64,000 nt of DNA from Bacteroidota bacterium (lineage in GTDB: Bacteria; Bacteroidota; Bacteroidia; Chitinophagales; Chitinophagaceae), in assembly GCA_018266555.1 (NCBI GenBank), contig JAFEAF010000010.1, positions 213,918-277,917 on the forward strand, in the 5' to 3' direction. Each line of letters begins with the position of its first letter. The stretch's first letter is position 1. Of this stretch, positions 9,158-18,085 are shown one piece after another. The position numbers and the translations under genes were made by a program. Under the pieces are notes generated by a model. That model was not told the origin of the DNA. It saw only the letters and a program-made list of their open reading frames with translations, and did no database searches.

Positions 9158-10705
9158 TCAACGCTGAAATTTACTTTTCAATTGAGCCACTCCTCTTGTT
9201 ACAATACTATTCAGTGAATCGTTCGCATGTTCGAATAAAATAATTTTCATTCCATTTTCCCGGAATAAAGGTATATGGATCGAATCCTTTACGGTTACTC
9301 TTTCAAATTGCTGAAATACGATGTCGTCTTTATCGGGCTTAGTGTGTCCTACCAGTATCAGGTTTTTAATATCATATTTATCAGGCATCCATAACAGAAA
9401 AGAGGCATTGTCGCTATACACTTCAGGCAAACCTGCTTCTTTCCGGTAATAATTTAAAGCACCTGCTGAAAAATATCCTCTGCAATAAACAAAAGTTTTA
9501 TCTCTTTCATCAGCAGCTAAACTGTTATATACCGCACCTGCTTTCATGGCCAGCTCTTTCCATCCCATCATATCGGCAAAATCCTGTGGCAGCGGATGTA
9601 TCTGCTGATCTTCCCATTTAAAACTTCCGGTTTTATTCAGCCCGGTTTTTTCATAATATTTCACAAGGGTTTGTGGTTTTGCCAACGGCATAGTCAAAGG
9701 CATACCAAATATTCCAAGTGAAAAAGAAAATACCAGCATCGCATACCGGGTCCATCGTAAACGAACAGAAGTCGCTTTTTCTAACTGGTAAGCCCCAAAA
9801 GCAAATAACACCGGGTAAACTCCTAATGCATAGTAGTCTTTACCTCGTAATACAATCAATAATAAAATAACAAATAAATAAGACCATCCTACAAAACGGG
9901 ATGTTTCCCCATGTGCAAAAAACAAAACATAGATCAGTCCGGTAATCCAGATAAATACACAAGGAAAGTTCATCATCAGCTGGCTTTTGAGAAAACCTGA
10001 GGCATCATTATATTTTAATTGTTCCTGTTGCAATTCGTCCATGTGCGTTATGACCGGAAAACGATGATTGTATTGCCAGATAATATTGGGCAGGAATATA
10101 AAAAAAGCAATGAGCGAAGCGTAATAAAAATGTTTATTAGTAAAAACTGTTCTGTGTTTTGTCAATAGAATGGATACAAGAATACTTACTGTAAAAAAAG
10201 CTACAGAATATTTGCTCATCATACCCAGCCCTGTAGCGATACCAAACCAGTAAAGCCATTTATTTTTTTTGGTTTGTACAAACCGGATCAGGGTAAATGC
10301 AATCAGCGTCCAGAAAAAAACATCGAGAAAGTTGGGCATAAAAAGAAAAAATAACCTCATATAACCATCCAGAATAAAAGGGAGCCAGCCCAGAATCAGG
10401 GCAAAAGTTTTTCCACCTAATGAAAGAATAATCTTACCGGCTAATAGAAAAGTAAATGCTCCAAACAAATCGGGCCAAATTCTGATCCAAAACATACCGG
10501 CGCCAAATAAATTGCTGATCCAGGCAAATACACTCAGCAGAGGCGGTACTTCCATAAAACCCCAGCTCATATGATGCGCTTCTGCCAGGTACAGGTATTC
10601 ATCACGATGAAGCTGATAAAAACTATTTTGCAGGAAAAATGGCAGAATAATTTTTATTAAAACAAGGATATATAAGAGTTGCTGTAAATATTTTTCCGGC
10701 TTCAT
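9158..10705 (-). CDS. GT39-type membrane glycosyltransferase
   Basis: 515 aa with about ten hydrophobic segments, followed from near residue 370 by a soluble C-terminal domain. The first periplasmic loop has HRDEYLYLAEAHHMSWGF, with the acidic pair that characterises the PMT/ArnT/RgtA-like GT-C fold. Members move sugars from polyprenyl-phosphate carriers to lipids or proteins. The acceptor is unknown. The start is 45 bp from the divergently transcribed aldo/keto reductase. Confidence 0.8.
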   Translation of the reverse strand: MKPEKYLQQLLYILVLIKIILPFFLQNSFYQLHRDEYLYLAEAHHMSWGFMEVPPLLSVFAWISNLFGAGMFWIRIWPDLFGAFTFLLAGKIILSLGGKTFALILGWLPFILDGYMRLFFLFMPNFLDVFFWTLIAFTLIRFVQTKKNKWLYWFGIATGLGMMSKYSVAFFTVSILVSILLTKHRTVFTNKHFYYASLIAFFIFLPNIIWQYNHRFPVITHMDELQQEQLKYNDASGFLKSQLMMNFPCVFIWITGLIYVLFFAHGETSRFVGWSYLFVILLLIVLRGKDYYALGVYPVLFAFGAYQLEKATSVRLRWTRYAMLVFSFSLGIFGMPLTMPLAKPQTLVKYYEKTGLNKTGSFKWEDQQIHPLPQDFADMMGWKELAMKAGAVYNSLAADERDKTFVYCRGYFSAGALNYYRKEAGLPEVYSDNASFLLWMPDKYDIKNLILVGHTKPDKDDIVFQQFERVTVKDSIHIPLFRENGMKIILFEHANDSLNSIVTRGVAQLKSKFQR

Positions 10706-10750
10706 ATAGTTTCAAGATAAATCTTTTAAATGTAATCTATAAATTACAGC

Positions 10751-11740
10751 ATGAAATACAGACAATTCGGTAATACAGATTTGCTGGTTAGTGAAATCGG
10801 ATTCGGCTCCTGGGCTATTGGTGGTGGTGCTATGATCGGAAGTACGGCAATAGGCTGGGGCGATGTAGATGATGAAATTTCTAAAAAAGCTATTCATCGT
10901 TCATTAGATCTCGGGATAAATTTTTTTGATACAGCCGATATTTATGGGTTGGGGCATTCTGAAGAAATATTAGGATCACTCATCGGAAATAAGAAGGAAA
11001 TTCTGATTGCAACCAAAGCAGGAAATGTTTCAAGAAATAACCAATTTACAGTAGATTATACTAAAGAGTATATTCTGAAAGCCTGTGAAAATAGTTTGAG
11101 AAGATTGAAAAGAAATGAAATTGATTATTACCAGTTGCATACCGCAAGAGTGGATCATTTAAAAAACGGTGAATGTACAGACGCCATGCAGCAATTGGTG
11201 AAAGAAGGTAAGATTCGTTATTGGGGATTATCATTGAACACTTTTGAGCCGGAAACCGAAACAGAATATATGCTGCAAAATAATCTGGGAAAAGGATTTC
11301 AATTGGTGTTAAACCTGCTGAATCAAAAATCATTGCCAGGAATCAGGGCAGCCGCAAAAAATGGTTATGGTATTATAGCAAGAATGCCCTTGCAATTTGG
11401 ATTGCTGACCGGGAAATTTGATAAAGAAGTTTCTTTCTCAGAAAATGATCATCGTAAAACACGATTGGTGCCCGAAGTAATAAATACTGCAAACAGGGCT
11501 TTGCAACCCGTCTGGGATTTATGCAAAAAATATTCTGTAAACAAAACTCAGCTTGCTTTAAGTTATATATTAAGTTATCCGGAAGTTTCTACAGTGATTC
11601 CGGGTATCAGGACGGCTGCGCATGCTGATGCCAATACGTCAGGACTGATTCAGTTGGATACTGATGATATGAAGTTGATAGAAGAGCTTGGCAGAAATGA
11701 ATTCGTTTCAGTAATGGAGTTAATAAAGAAACAAGGTTAA
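10751..11740 (+). CDS. Aldo/keto reductase
   Basis: 329 aa. The catalytic tetrad of the family is recognisable: Asp in FFDTADIYG, the Tyr of the same motif, Lys in IATKAG and His in YYQLHT. The NADPH-binding C-terminal segment VIPGIRTAAHADAN is typical. It is divergent from the GT39-type gene. Its stop shares the TTAA at 11737-11740 with the stop of gltX, so the two genes converge with no spacer. Substrate unknown. Confidence 0.9.
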   Translation: MKYRQFGNTDLLVSEIGFGSWAIGGGAMIGSTAIGWGDVDDEISKKAIHRSLDLGINFFDTADIYGLGHSEEILGSLIGNKKEILIATKAGNVSRNNQFTVDYTKEYILKACENSLRRLKRNEIDYYQLHTARVDHLKNGECTDAMQQLVKEGKIRYWGLSLNTFEPETETEYMLQNNLGKGFQLVLNLLNQKSLPGIRAAAKNGYGIIARMPLQFGLLTGKFDKEVSFSENDHRKTRLVPEVINTANRALQPVWDLCKKYSVNKTQLALSYILSYPEVSTVIPGIRTAAHADANTSGLIQLDTDDMKLIEELGRNEFVSVMELIKKQG

Positions 11741-13257
11741 AAAATGGTTAGTGCTTTTTTGATTCTTTGAATAGTGTTATCCTTTCCTAAAATCGCAGCG
11801 ATGTCAAAAACTCCCGGGCCGAATTTTCCTCCTACGAGCATGATTCGGAAGGTGGATAATACTTCACCCGGCTTAATTTTATTTGCTGCTGCGATTTCTT
11901 TAAAATTTGTTTCCAGAACGGTTGCACTCCAGTCAGTATTCAACTCATAATTCCGGATAATTTCTGAAAAAAATAATTTTTTTGATTCACCCCATTTTGG
12001 TTGTACAGAAGTAAGGTCATATTGATCAGGCGTTCTAAAAAAGAAAACTGATTGATCATAAAAGTCTGTAAGCAATGTACAGCGGTCTTTTACCAGGCTG
12101 ATTACCTTATCCAGGAGTTGATCATCAATTTCAGCAATACTTTTTTCAACTAAAATATTTCTGACAGCTGGCTTCAGATCCTGTGACTCTTTTCTCTTTA
12201 TCCATTCATGATTGAACCATTTTGCTTTTTCATAATCAAATTTAGCTCCGCCGCTATGAACCCGTTCCATTGAAAATCTTTGGATCAGCTCTTCTTTGGT
12301 AAAAATTTCCTGTTCCGTTCCATCGTTCCATCCCAAAAGAGCCAGGAAATTAATAAAGGCTTCAGGTAAGAACCCTTTTTCTTTAAAACCTTCAGTCATC
12401 TCTCCGTTTTTCGGATCGTTCCAGTTCATTGCAAAAACAGGAAAACCGAATTGGGCTCCATCTCTTTTACTCAATTTTCCATTCGGGCCCAGAATCAATG
12501 GCAAATGCGCCCATTGAGGCATTTCTTTTTTCCAACCTAAATATTTCCATAATAAAATGTGAACCGGTGCTGAAGAAAGCCATTCCTCACCCCGGAAAGC
12601 ATGAGTGATTTTCATTAAATAATCATCCACTACTACTGCCAAATGATAAGTCGGCATGCCATCAGCTTTCAGCAAAACTTTATCATCCACCAGCGACGTA
12701 TCAAAATGTATTTCACCCCGGATCATATCATTAAATGAAACCAATTCTTTTTCAGGCATTTTAATCCTTATCACATAAGGTATTTCCTCACTTATAAATC
12801 TTCTCACTTCATCCTCACCTAAAGTCAAAGAATTTTTCATTTTATTTCTAAGCTCATGATCGTATTGTGGAGAAGGATTTTTTCCTGTTTTAAAATCCTG
12901 ACGCATTTTTTCCAGTTCTTCCGGTGTATCAAATGCATAATAAGCAAAGCCATCCGCTACAAGCTGTTCAGCATATTTGCGGTAGATTTCTTTTCTTTCA
13001 CTTTGGCGATAAGGCCCATAATTTCCTCTGTGAATCGGGCTTTCATCAGGCTCAAGCCCGGCCCATTTCAGGCAATCAAAAATGTATCGTTCAGCGCCGG
13101 TAACAAAACGGCTTTGGTCGGTATCTTCAATACGAAGTATAAAATCCCCTTTATTTTGTTTTGCAAATAGATAATTATACAATACAGTTCTCATACCACC
13201 CAAATGAAGGCCGCCGGTAGGAGAGGGAGCAAAACGTACTCGAACTTTTTTTTCCAT
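11737..13257 (-). CDS. gltX: Glutamyl-tRNA synthetase
   Basis: 506 aa from the chosen ATG at 13257. An upstream ATG at 13314 would add 19 residues with no resemblance to the family, and the promoter motif lies between the two. The protein begins KVRVRFAPSPTGGLHLGGMRT, with the class I HIGH equivalent HLGG; the KMSKS equivalent is GKLSKRDGAQFG; the C-terminal anticodon-binding helices complete it. It charges tRNA-Glu. The expected single-copy full-length enzyme shows no interruption. Confidence 0.96.
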   Translation of the reverse strand: MEKKVRVRFAPSPTGGLHLGGMRTVLYNYLFAKQNKGDFILRIEDTDQSRFVTGAERYIFDCLKWAGLEPDESPIHRGNYGPYRQSERKEIYRKYAEQLVADGFAYYAFDTPEELEKMRQDFKTGKNPSPQYDHELRNKMKNSLTLGEDEVRRFISEEIPYVIRIKMPEKELVSFNDMIRGEIHFDTSLVDDKVLLKADGMPTYHLAVVVDDYLMKITHAFRGEEWLSSAPVHILLWKYLGWKKEMPQWAHLPLILGPNGKLSKRDGAQFGFPVFAMNWNDPKNGEMTEGFKEKGFLPEAFINFLALLGWNDGTEQEIFTKEELIQRFSMERVHSGGAKFDYEKAKWFNHEWIKRKESQDLKPAVRNILVEKSIAEIDDQLLDKVISLVKDRCTLLTDFYDQSVFFFRTPDQYDLTSVQPKWGESKKLFFSEIIRNYELNTDWSATVLETNFKEIAAANKIKPGEVLSTFRIMLVGGKFGPGVFDIAAILGKDNTIQRIKKALTIF

Positions 13258-13263
13258 AGAAAG

Positions 13264-13271
13264 CAAAGATA
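13264..13271 (-). promoter_or_regulatory. TAnnTTTG promoter box of gltX
   Basis: TATCTTTG on the minus strand with only 6 nt to the gltX ATG; a TTG lies 19 nt upstream as a possible -33 element. The transcript leader would be only a few bases or absent. Confidence 0.6.
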
Positions 13272-13361
13272 AGATGGAAGGGAAAAGGCGCAAGTTAGAA
13301 AACTGGAGACACAAGAATCTGTAAGACAGGCGGAAATTGTCAGGTAAAAATTTAGTTATTT

Positions 13362-13431
13362 GTCAAGATTTTTTTTCTTGTATCTTGACTTTGATGCCTG
13401 ATCTCTTTTTTCTTGAATCTTGTATCTTGCG
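13362..13431. repeat. Period-7 tandem repeats (TCTTGTA type)
   Basis: Heptads TCTTGTA/TCTTGAC at 13376-13389 and TCTTGAA/TCTTGTA/TCTTGCG at 13411-13431. The first block also forms a 7-bp inverted repeat, GTCAAGA (13362-13368) with TCTTGAC (13383-13389). It fills the leader of the deacetylase gene. Confidence 0.65.
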
Positions 13432-13436
13432 TTTGT

Positions 13437-14078
13437 ATGAGATATTTTGTAAAAACTCCCTGGCTTCTAAAAAAAATATTTTCTTCCTTCTGCTGGAGTG
13501 TAGACACCCGGGAAAAAATATTGTATCTCACATTTGATGACGGGCCGCACCCTACTGTCACTTCATTTGTTCTGGATGAACTGAAGAAACATAATGCTAA
13601 TGCTACTTTTTTTTGTATTGGTAAAAATGTAATTACTTATCCGGAAATATATAAAAGAATTTTAGACGAAGGTCATATTGTGGGTAATCATACTCATAAC
13701 CATCTAAACGGATGGAAAAATAAAAGCAGGGTTTATTTGAGTGATGTAAACAAAGCTTCCGGATATATAGATTCATCACTTTTTCGTCCACCTTATGGAA
13801 AAATAAAAATCTCGCAGTCCAGGAAACTTCCTTCAGCAATGAAAAAAACAAATACAAAAATTGTGATGTGGGATGTATTGAGTGGGGATTTTGACCTTGG
13901 AATATCCCCACAACATTGTGCGGATAATGTATTGCGTTATGCAAGACCCGGGTCAATTATTGTTTTTCATGATAGTAGTAAAGCATATCCCAGAATTAAG
14001 CATGCTTTGCCGGAAACTTTAAAATTTTTTGGAGAAAAAGGATATCATTTTCATTCATTACAAGCTTTGGTTAAATAG
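13437..14078 (+). CDS. Polysaccharide deacetylase (NodB domain)
   Basis: 213 aa from the ATG at 13437; an in-frame TTG at 13413 lies in heptad repeats and is rejected. NodB motif 1 is TFDDGPHP (catalytic base and metal-binding Asp), motif 2 is HIVGNHTHNH, and RPPYGK and HDS follow. These form the metal-dependent carbohydrate esterase 4 site that removes N-acetyl groups from glucosamine in peptidoglycan or other polysaccharides. No clear signal peptide is visible, only a short basic and hydrophobic N-terminus. It is divergent from gltX. Confidence 0.9.
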   Translation: MRYFVKTPWLLKKIFSSFCWSVDTREKILYLTFDDGPHPTVTSFVLDELKKHNANATFFCIGKNVITYPEIYKRILDEGHIVGNHTHNHLNGWKNKSRVYLSDVNKASGYIDSSLFRPPYGKIKISQSRKLPSAMKKTNTKIVMWDVLSGDFDLGISPQHCADNVLRYARPGSIIVFHDSSKAYPRIKHALPETLKFFGEKGYHFHSLQALVK

Positions 14079-14154
14079 TCTTACTTCAATATTTTGATGA
14101 GGAATGTAACTTATGATGTTGATTAATAGCTTGGATATCAGCCTAAAAAAGTTA

Positions 14155-14184
14155 GGGCCTGGGTAGAAACCCTGGCCCGTTTTT
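14155..14184. terminator. Bidirectional terminator
   Basis: GGGCC-T-GGG (14155-14163) pairs with CCC-T-GGCCC (14170-14178) around a 6-nt loop, followed by five T on the plus strand and, on the minus strand, by a TAACTTTTTT run. It sits between convergent genes, the deacetylase and the 14231-15163 lipoprotein. Confidence 0.78.
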
Positions 14185-14230
14185 AATCCGTACCCTATGA
14201 AAACTGGTTTAAAGGTATAATTTTTTTTAA

Positions 14231-15163
14231 TTAATGCAAACTTATTTGCCGTTTTACCCCGTTTACAGTAGCAGTGGCTATATCGTCGCAGTTTCCATTT
14301 CCATAATCAAGGTACCCGGTCCATGTATTGTTTGTATTTGCAGAAGCACGGTCAATTTTGACTGTCCCCTGTGTAATCCAACGACATGCAAATGTTTTAA
14401 CCAGGGGTGTCGTAATTGTTGATTGCCAGGCTACCAGCAAATTCCCCCTTTGAGCACGACCATTTGCGTAACCCTCAATCTGAAATACATCGTCCTTAGG
14501 AATAGTGGGGGTAACTAAACCCTCAGTTTGTGTTATTGTTTTATGGCTGTTCCATTCTACATAATTCCCATCAGGCGTACTGATTTTTCCTTCAGTTATA
14601 TCAATTTTATATTGTTTTGTGGGAGGCGTACTATTCTGAGAGCTTGAGTTCATTATTGTAGCGGTGCCCTCAATTTTTATATTATCTATATAATAGTTTT
14701 CAAAAGTAGTGGTTGAAATTGCACCCGGAATTGTTAATCGGTTACTATAATCAATAATAATTCTTCCTTTCCGGGTATGGCCATCAGAAGGGCGACTGCA
14801 ACCAGCAGTTCCAAAATCAATGGCAATTTTTACCGGGAAAAAATTTGAGGTATTTGAATGGGTAATTGTAACAGTAGCGCAGGGTGGTAATGAATCCAAC
14901 CGGTAAAAACTGTTTCCCGGTTCGGGGCGCCCAAAGATTCCGGTGCCCCCTATGCCTACATCATTATTTGCGCCCATGGCATTATCAAAAACGTCATTGA
15001 AAGCCGTTTCACCCTGAGCCTCCGCTTCCACAGATGTAAAGGATACATCTTGTTGTTGCTGATCGGTTGCGGTACTTTTTTCTTTAGAACATGATCCAAT
15101 GGTAAGTAATGATAGAATAAAAGCAGGAACAATTAAGGATAGCAGGCTAAAGCTCAGTTTCAT
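14231..15163 (-). CDS. Hypothetical lipoprotein
   Basis: 310 aa. The lipobox LTIGSC with a following SKEKS marks a lipoprotein. Then come a low-complexity Gln stretch, a flexible acidic section, and a beta-rich domain with Cys residues (LPPCATVTI, FGTAGCSRPSDG, TFACRWITQG, NGNCDDIATA) that may bind metal or form disulfides. The four cysteines in the second half are evenly spaced. I do not recognise the family; similar lipoproteins are frequent in Bacteroidota. It is monocistronic on the minus strand. Confidence 0.75.
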   Translation of the reverse strand: MKLSFSLLSLIVPAFILSLLTIGSCSKEKSTATDQQQQDVSFTSVEAEAQGETAFNDVFDNAMGANNDVGIGGTGIFGRPEPGNSFYRLDSLPPCATVTITHSNTSNFFPVKIAIDFGTAGCSRPSDGHTRKGRIIIDYSNRLTIPGAISTTTFENYYIDNIKIEGTATIMNSSSQNSTPPTKQYKIDITEGKISTPDGNYVEWNSHKTITQTEGLVTPTIPKDDVFQIEGYANGRAQRGNLLVAWQSTITTPLVKTFACRWITQGTVKIDRASANTNNTWTGYLDYGNGNCDDIATATVNGVKRQISLH

Positions 15164-15278
15164 AACAATTGTTTTGGGTATATAAACAATTTAACGGTAA
15201 TTGGAAGGTTTTTATTGATTTAGGTTTAAGTGTTTATTAAGAATTTTGCTCAGTTTTGCCGGGAAATTAATTAATAAA

Positions 15279-16046
15279 ATGGCACTGATTGATACACATT
15301 CACATATTTATCTCAGCGAATTTGACAATGACAGAACCTCTATGCTTGATAGAGCTGAGAAGGAATCAATAACAAAGATACTCATGCCGGCCATTGATAC
15401 CGGTACACACAAATATATGTTACAATCCGAGCATAAATTTCCCAACCTTTGTTTGTCAATGATGGGGCTGCATCCCTGCTCTGTAAAGGAAGATTATCAA
15501 AATGAACTACAGGTAGTCCATGATTTTTTAATTAAACGAAAATTTATTGCTATAGGAGAAACCGGCCTCGATTTTTATTGGGATCTTACATTTAAAGTAC
15601 AACAGTATGAGGCTTTCCAAAAACAGATTGAATGGGCTTTGCATTATGATATTCCTGTTGTCATTCATTCACGCAACTCAACAGAAGAATGTATTGCGAT
15701 GATTCAAAAAAATCAAAATGGAAAATTGAAAGGAGTTTTTCATTGCTTTTCAGGAACATTGGAACAGGCTCATCATATCATTAAACTTGGATTTTATCTT
15801 GGCATTGGCGGCGTATTGACTTTTAAAAAATCAGGCCTTGACTCAATTATAGAAAAGATTGGATTGGATCATGTGATTTTGGAAACGGATGCTCCATACC
15901 TGGCGCCGGTGCCATTCAGGGGTAAAAGAAATGAAAGTGGTTATTTGAAATATATCGCTCAAAAAATAGCAGAAATCAAACAGAAGAAGCTTGAAGAAAT
16001 ATCTCAAATCACAACAAAGAATGCTCAAAATTTATTCGGGCTATAA
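15279..16046 (+). CDS. TatD family deoxyribonuclease
   Basis: 255 aa from ATG 15279, which gives the canonical start MALIDTHSHIYL; an in-frame TTG at 15246 is less likely. Metal-ligand motifs of the amidohydrolase fold are present: DTHSHI, GLHPC, IGETGLDFYWD, VIHSRNS, GVFHCFSG and ILETDAPYLAP. TatD proteins are 3'-5' DNases/RNases active in DNA repair or turnover. The gene is followed 32 bp later by tRNA-Ser. Confidence 0.93.
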   Translation: MALIDTHSHIYLSEFDNDRTSMLDRAEKESITKILMPAIDTGTHKYMLQSEHKFPNLCLSMMGLHPCSVKEDYQNELQVVHDFLIKRKFIAIGETGLDFYWDLTFKVQQYEAFQKQIEWALHYDIPVVIHSRNSTEECIAMIQKNQNGKLKGVFHCFSGTLEQAHHIIKLGFYLGIGGVLTFKKSGLDSIIEKIGLDHVILETDAPYLAPVPFRGKRNESGYLKYIAQKIAEIKQKKLEEISQITTKNAQNLFGL

Positions 16047-16058
16047 ATTTTCAACCTG

Positions 16059-16067
16059 TATTTTTGC
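16059..16067 (+). promoter_or_regulatory. Promoter box of tRNA-Ser
   Basis: TATTTTTGC fits the Bacteroidota -7 consensus TAnnTTTG and ends 11 bp before the mature tRNA 5' end, giving a short 5' precursor. Confidence 0.6.
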
Positions 16068-16078
16068 AACCCCGATCA

Positions 16079-16167
16079 GGAGAGGTGCTCGAGTGGTTGA
16101 AGAGGCACGCCTGGAAAGTGTGTATCCGCTGGAAGGCGGATCAAGGGTTCGAATCCCTTCCTCTCCG
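16079..16167 (+). tRNA. tRNA-Ser (anticodon GGA)
   Basis: The acceptor stem is GGAGAGG (16079-16085) paired with CCTCTCC (16160-16166) and discriminator G. The anticodon loop CTGGAAA carries GGA at 16113-16115. A long variable arm (CCGCTGGAAGGCGG) marks the class II serine type, and the T arm has GGTTCGAATCC. CCA is not encoded. Confidence 0.97.
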
Positions 16168-16192
16168 CTAAGCTTGTAGTCCGCAGGCTTTT

Positions 16193-16648
16193 TTACCAAT
16201 TGTTCATTTCTTCAGGTACAATTCTTTCAAAATCCCCTGGTTCATTTTCTTTCCAATTCGGATCATATTTTACAAACCAGGAAATCCAGAGGCTTCTGGA
16301 AAATCGCATTAACCATGGCTGTAGCAGGATTAATAATACTGCATTAAATCCCATCCATATAAAAAAGCGGTTATCATGTAGCGATAAGCCTATGATCAAC
16401 CACCATGCAATCAGGCTAAAGGCACTGATCAAAACTGTAAAGGCATAGCTTACATAGCTGGTTCCATAATAAAACCCTACTTCTATTTCAGATGGCTGCC
16501 CGCAAACAGAACAAATTTTGTTCATTTTCATATTCCTCCTCAGCTTCAGGCTTAATGGATATTCAAATAATTTACCTTGCCTACACCGGGGACAATGACA
16601 ACCAAAAACCGTGGATAAGTACCCCCGGGTTTTTACTTTTTCACTCAT
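16193..16648 (-). CDS. DUF983 membrane protein
   Basis: 151 aa. The N-terminus holds two CxxC pairs, CPRCRQGKLF and CSVCGQ, forming a zinc-ribbon-like knuckle. Two transmembrane segments follow (about residues 70-92 and 97-117, including WLIIGLSL and GFNAVLLILL) before a Trp-rich tail. This is the layout of DUF983, a family of unknown function. It converges toward the tRNA-Ser gene. Confidence 0.82.
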   Translation of the reverse strand: MSEKVKTRGYLSTVFGCHCPRCRQGKLFEYPLSLKLRRNMKMNKICSVCGQPSEIEVGFYYGTSYVSYAFTVLISAFSLIAWWLIIGLSLHDNRFFIWMGFNAVLLILLQPWLMRFSRSLWISWFVKYDPNWKENEPGDFERIVPEEMNNW

Positions 16649-16721
16649 TTTTTTTATTGAATTTTATAAACAAATCTTAAGATAATATCTTTAAAAAATT
16701 TATTTTCTTATGTAACAGAAT

Positions 16722-18002
16722 TTATACCTCAGTTACTTTTTCCATTTGCATACTCCGGGAGCCCTTGATTAGAATAGTGTGGTTTTGAAAATGCTGTTGC
16801 TGAAACCAATTACCGGCATCTTCAGAATTTTTAAACCAACGATAAGGTGAATTTATTTTTTCAAAACCTCCACCAACCAGAATGACGTTCGCCCATTTAT
16901 ATTTTTGGATTTGCTCAATAATTAATTGATGTTCCCGGGTACTATGCTCACCTAATTCTGCCATAGATCCCAGGATAAGAATTTTATCTGGAGCATGCAT
17001 TTTTGCAAAATTGTCTATGGCTTGTTTCAAACTTGAAGGATTAGCATTGTATGCATCGAGTATAATCTTGTTGCTTCCTTTTTCAATCCATTGAGACCGG
17101 TTATTAGAAGGGATATAGTTTTCTATGGCCGCCCCGATTTTTTCGTCTGGGGTTTTAAAATATTTTCCAACTGCAACCGCTGCCAGGACATTCGGTAAAT
17201 TATAATCGCCCACTAAATGTGTTTGTACTGAAGATAGGGAAGTGCCTTTTTGAAATTTTATTTTCAAAAATGGCTCACTTTCTATGGTTATACCTTCTAA
17301 TTCTGCATTGTGGGTTCCGTAAGTAATGATTTTTGTAATTCCTTTGCTCATTTCCTGCAAATAATTGTAGTCCCACATAATGAATGCAGTTCCATTTATT
17401 ACTTTTAAATGATCATACAGTTCACCTTTTCCTTTTCTTACACCTTCTTCACTGCCAAAGCCCTCGAGGTGTGCTTTTCCGCAATTGGTGATAATGCCAT
17501 GAGTGGGTAAAGCGATGTTACAATACGATGCAATCTCTCCAATATGGTTAGCACCCATTTCCACCACAGCAAGTTCAGCATCGGGTTTTATTTTTAGTAA
17601 AGTCAATGGAATTCCAATATGATTATTCAGGTTGCCTTCTGTTGTATATGTTTTGTATGTGGTAGATAAAACGGTATGAATAAGCTCTTTAGTAGTAGTC
17701 TTTCCATTGCTGCCGGTGATTGCTAAAAACGGAATTGTGAACTGTTGACGATGATGTTTTGCTAATTGTTGAAGTGTGGTAAGCACATCATCAGCTAAAA
17801 TTGTTTTTCCCGGTATTTCAAATTCTTTTTCGTCAATTACAGCAAAAGCTGCTCCGGATTCTATTGCTTTTTTAGCAAAATGGTTTCCATTGAAATTACC
17901 ACCTTTCAAAGCAAAAAAGAGGTCGCCTGGTTTTAGTTTCCTCGTATCCGTTTGGATAGAGGAAAATTGCCTGTAAATTTTATAAAGCTCTTCGGGATGC
18001 AT
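16722..18002 (-). CDS. murF: UDP-MurNAc-tripeptide--D-Ala-D-Ala ligase
   Basis: 426 aa from ATG 18002. The longer start at 18032 lies inside the gldJ terminator and ahead of the promoter box, so it is rejected. The N-terminal MurF-type domain (TDTRKLKPGDLFFALKG) is followed by the ATP loop GSNGKTTTKE, EMGANHIGEI, and the C-terminal ligase domain (DAYNANPSSLKQAIDNF, ILGSMAELGEHS). It adds D-Ala-D-Ala to the cytoplasmic peptidoglycan precursor. It is not with other mur genes here; it stands alone downstream of gldJ. Confidence 0.95.
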   Translation of the reverse strand: MHPEELYKIYRQFSSIQTDTRKLKPGDLFFALKGGNFNGNHFAKKAIESGAAFAVIDEKEFEIPGKTILADDVLTTLQQLAKHHRQQFTIPFLAITGSNGKTTTKELIHTVLSTTYKTYTTEGNLNNHIGIPLTLLKIKPDAELAVVEMGANHIGEIASYCNIALPTHGIITNCGKAHLEGFGSEEGVRKGKGELYDHLKVINGTAFIMWDYNYLQEMSKGITKIITYGTHNAELEGITIESEPFLKIKFQKGTSLSSVQTHLVGDYNLPNVLAAVAVGKYFKTPDEKIGAAIENYIPSNNRSQWIEKGSNKIILDAYNANPSSLKQAIDNFAKMHAPDKILILGSMAELGEHSTREHQLIIEQIQKYKWANVILVGGGFEKINSPYRWFKNSEDAGNWFQQQHFQNHTILIKGSRSMQMEKVTEV

Positions 18003-18007
18003 ATCTG

Positions 18008-18015
18008 CAAAATTA
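18008..18015 (-). promoter_or_regulatory. TAnnTTTG promoter box of murF
   Basis: TAATTTTG on the minus strand, 5 nt before the ATG at 18002. It supports the short murF start and a transcript with almost no leader. Confidence 0.55.
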
Positions 18016-18031
18016 AGAGGCAGGACGAACA

Positions 18032-18062
18032 AATAACCCCGGTAACAATTACCGGGGTTATT
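18032..18062 (-). terminator. Terminator of gldJ
   Basis: A perfect 14-bp stem (18032-18045 with 18049-18062) and 3-nt loop, 23 bp past the gldJ stop. A T-rich but broken run follows on the minus strand. It separates gldJ from murF. Confidence 0.75.
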
Positions 18063-18085
18063 GAAGATTATAAAAACAAATACAA

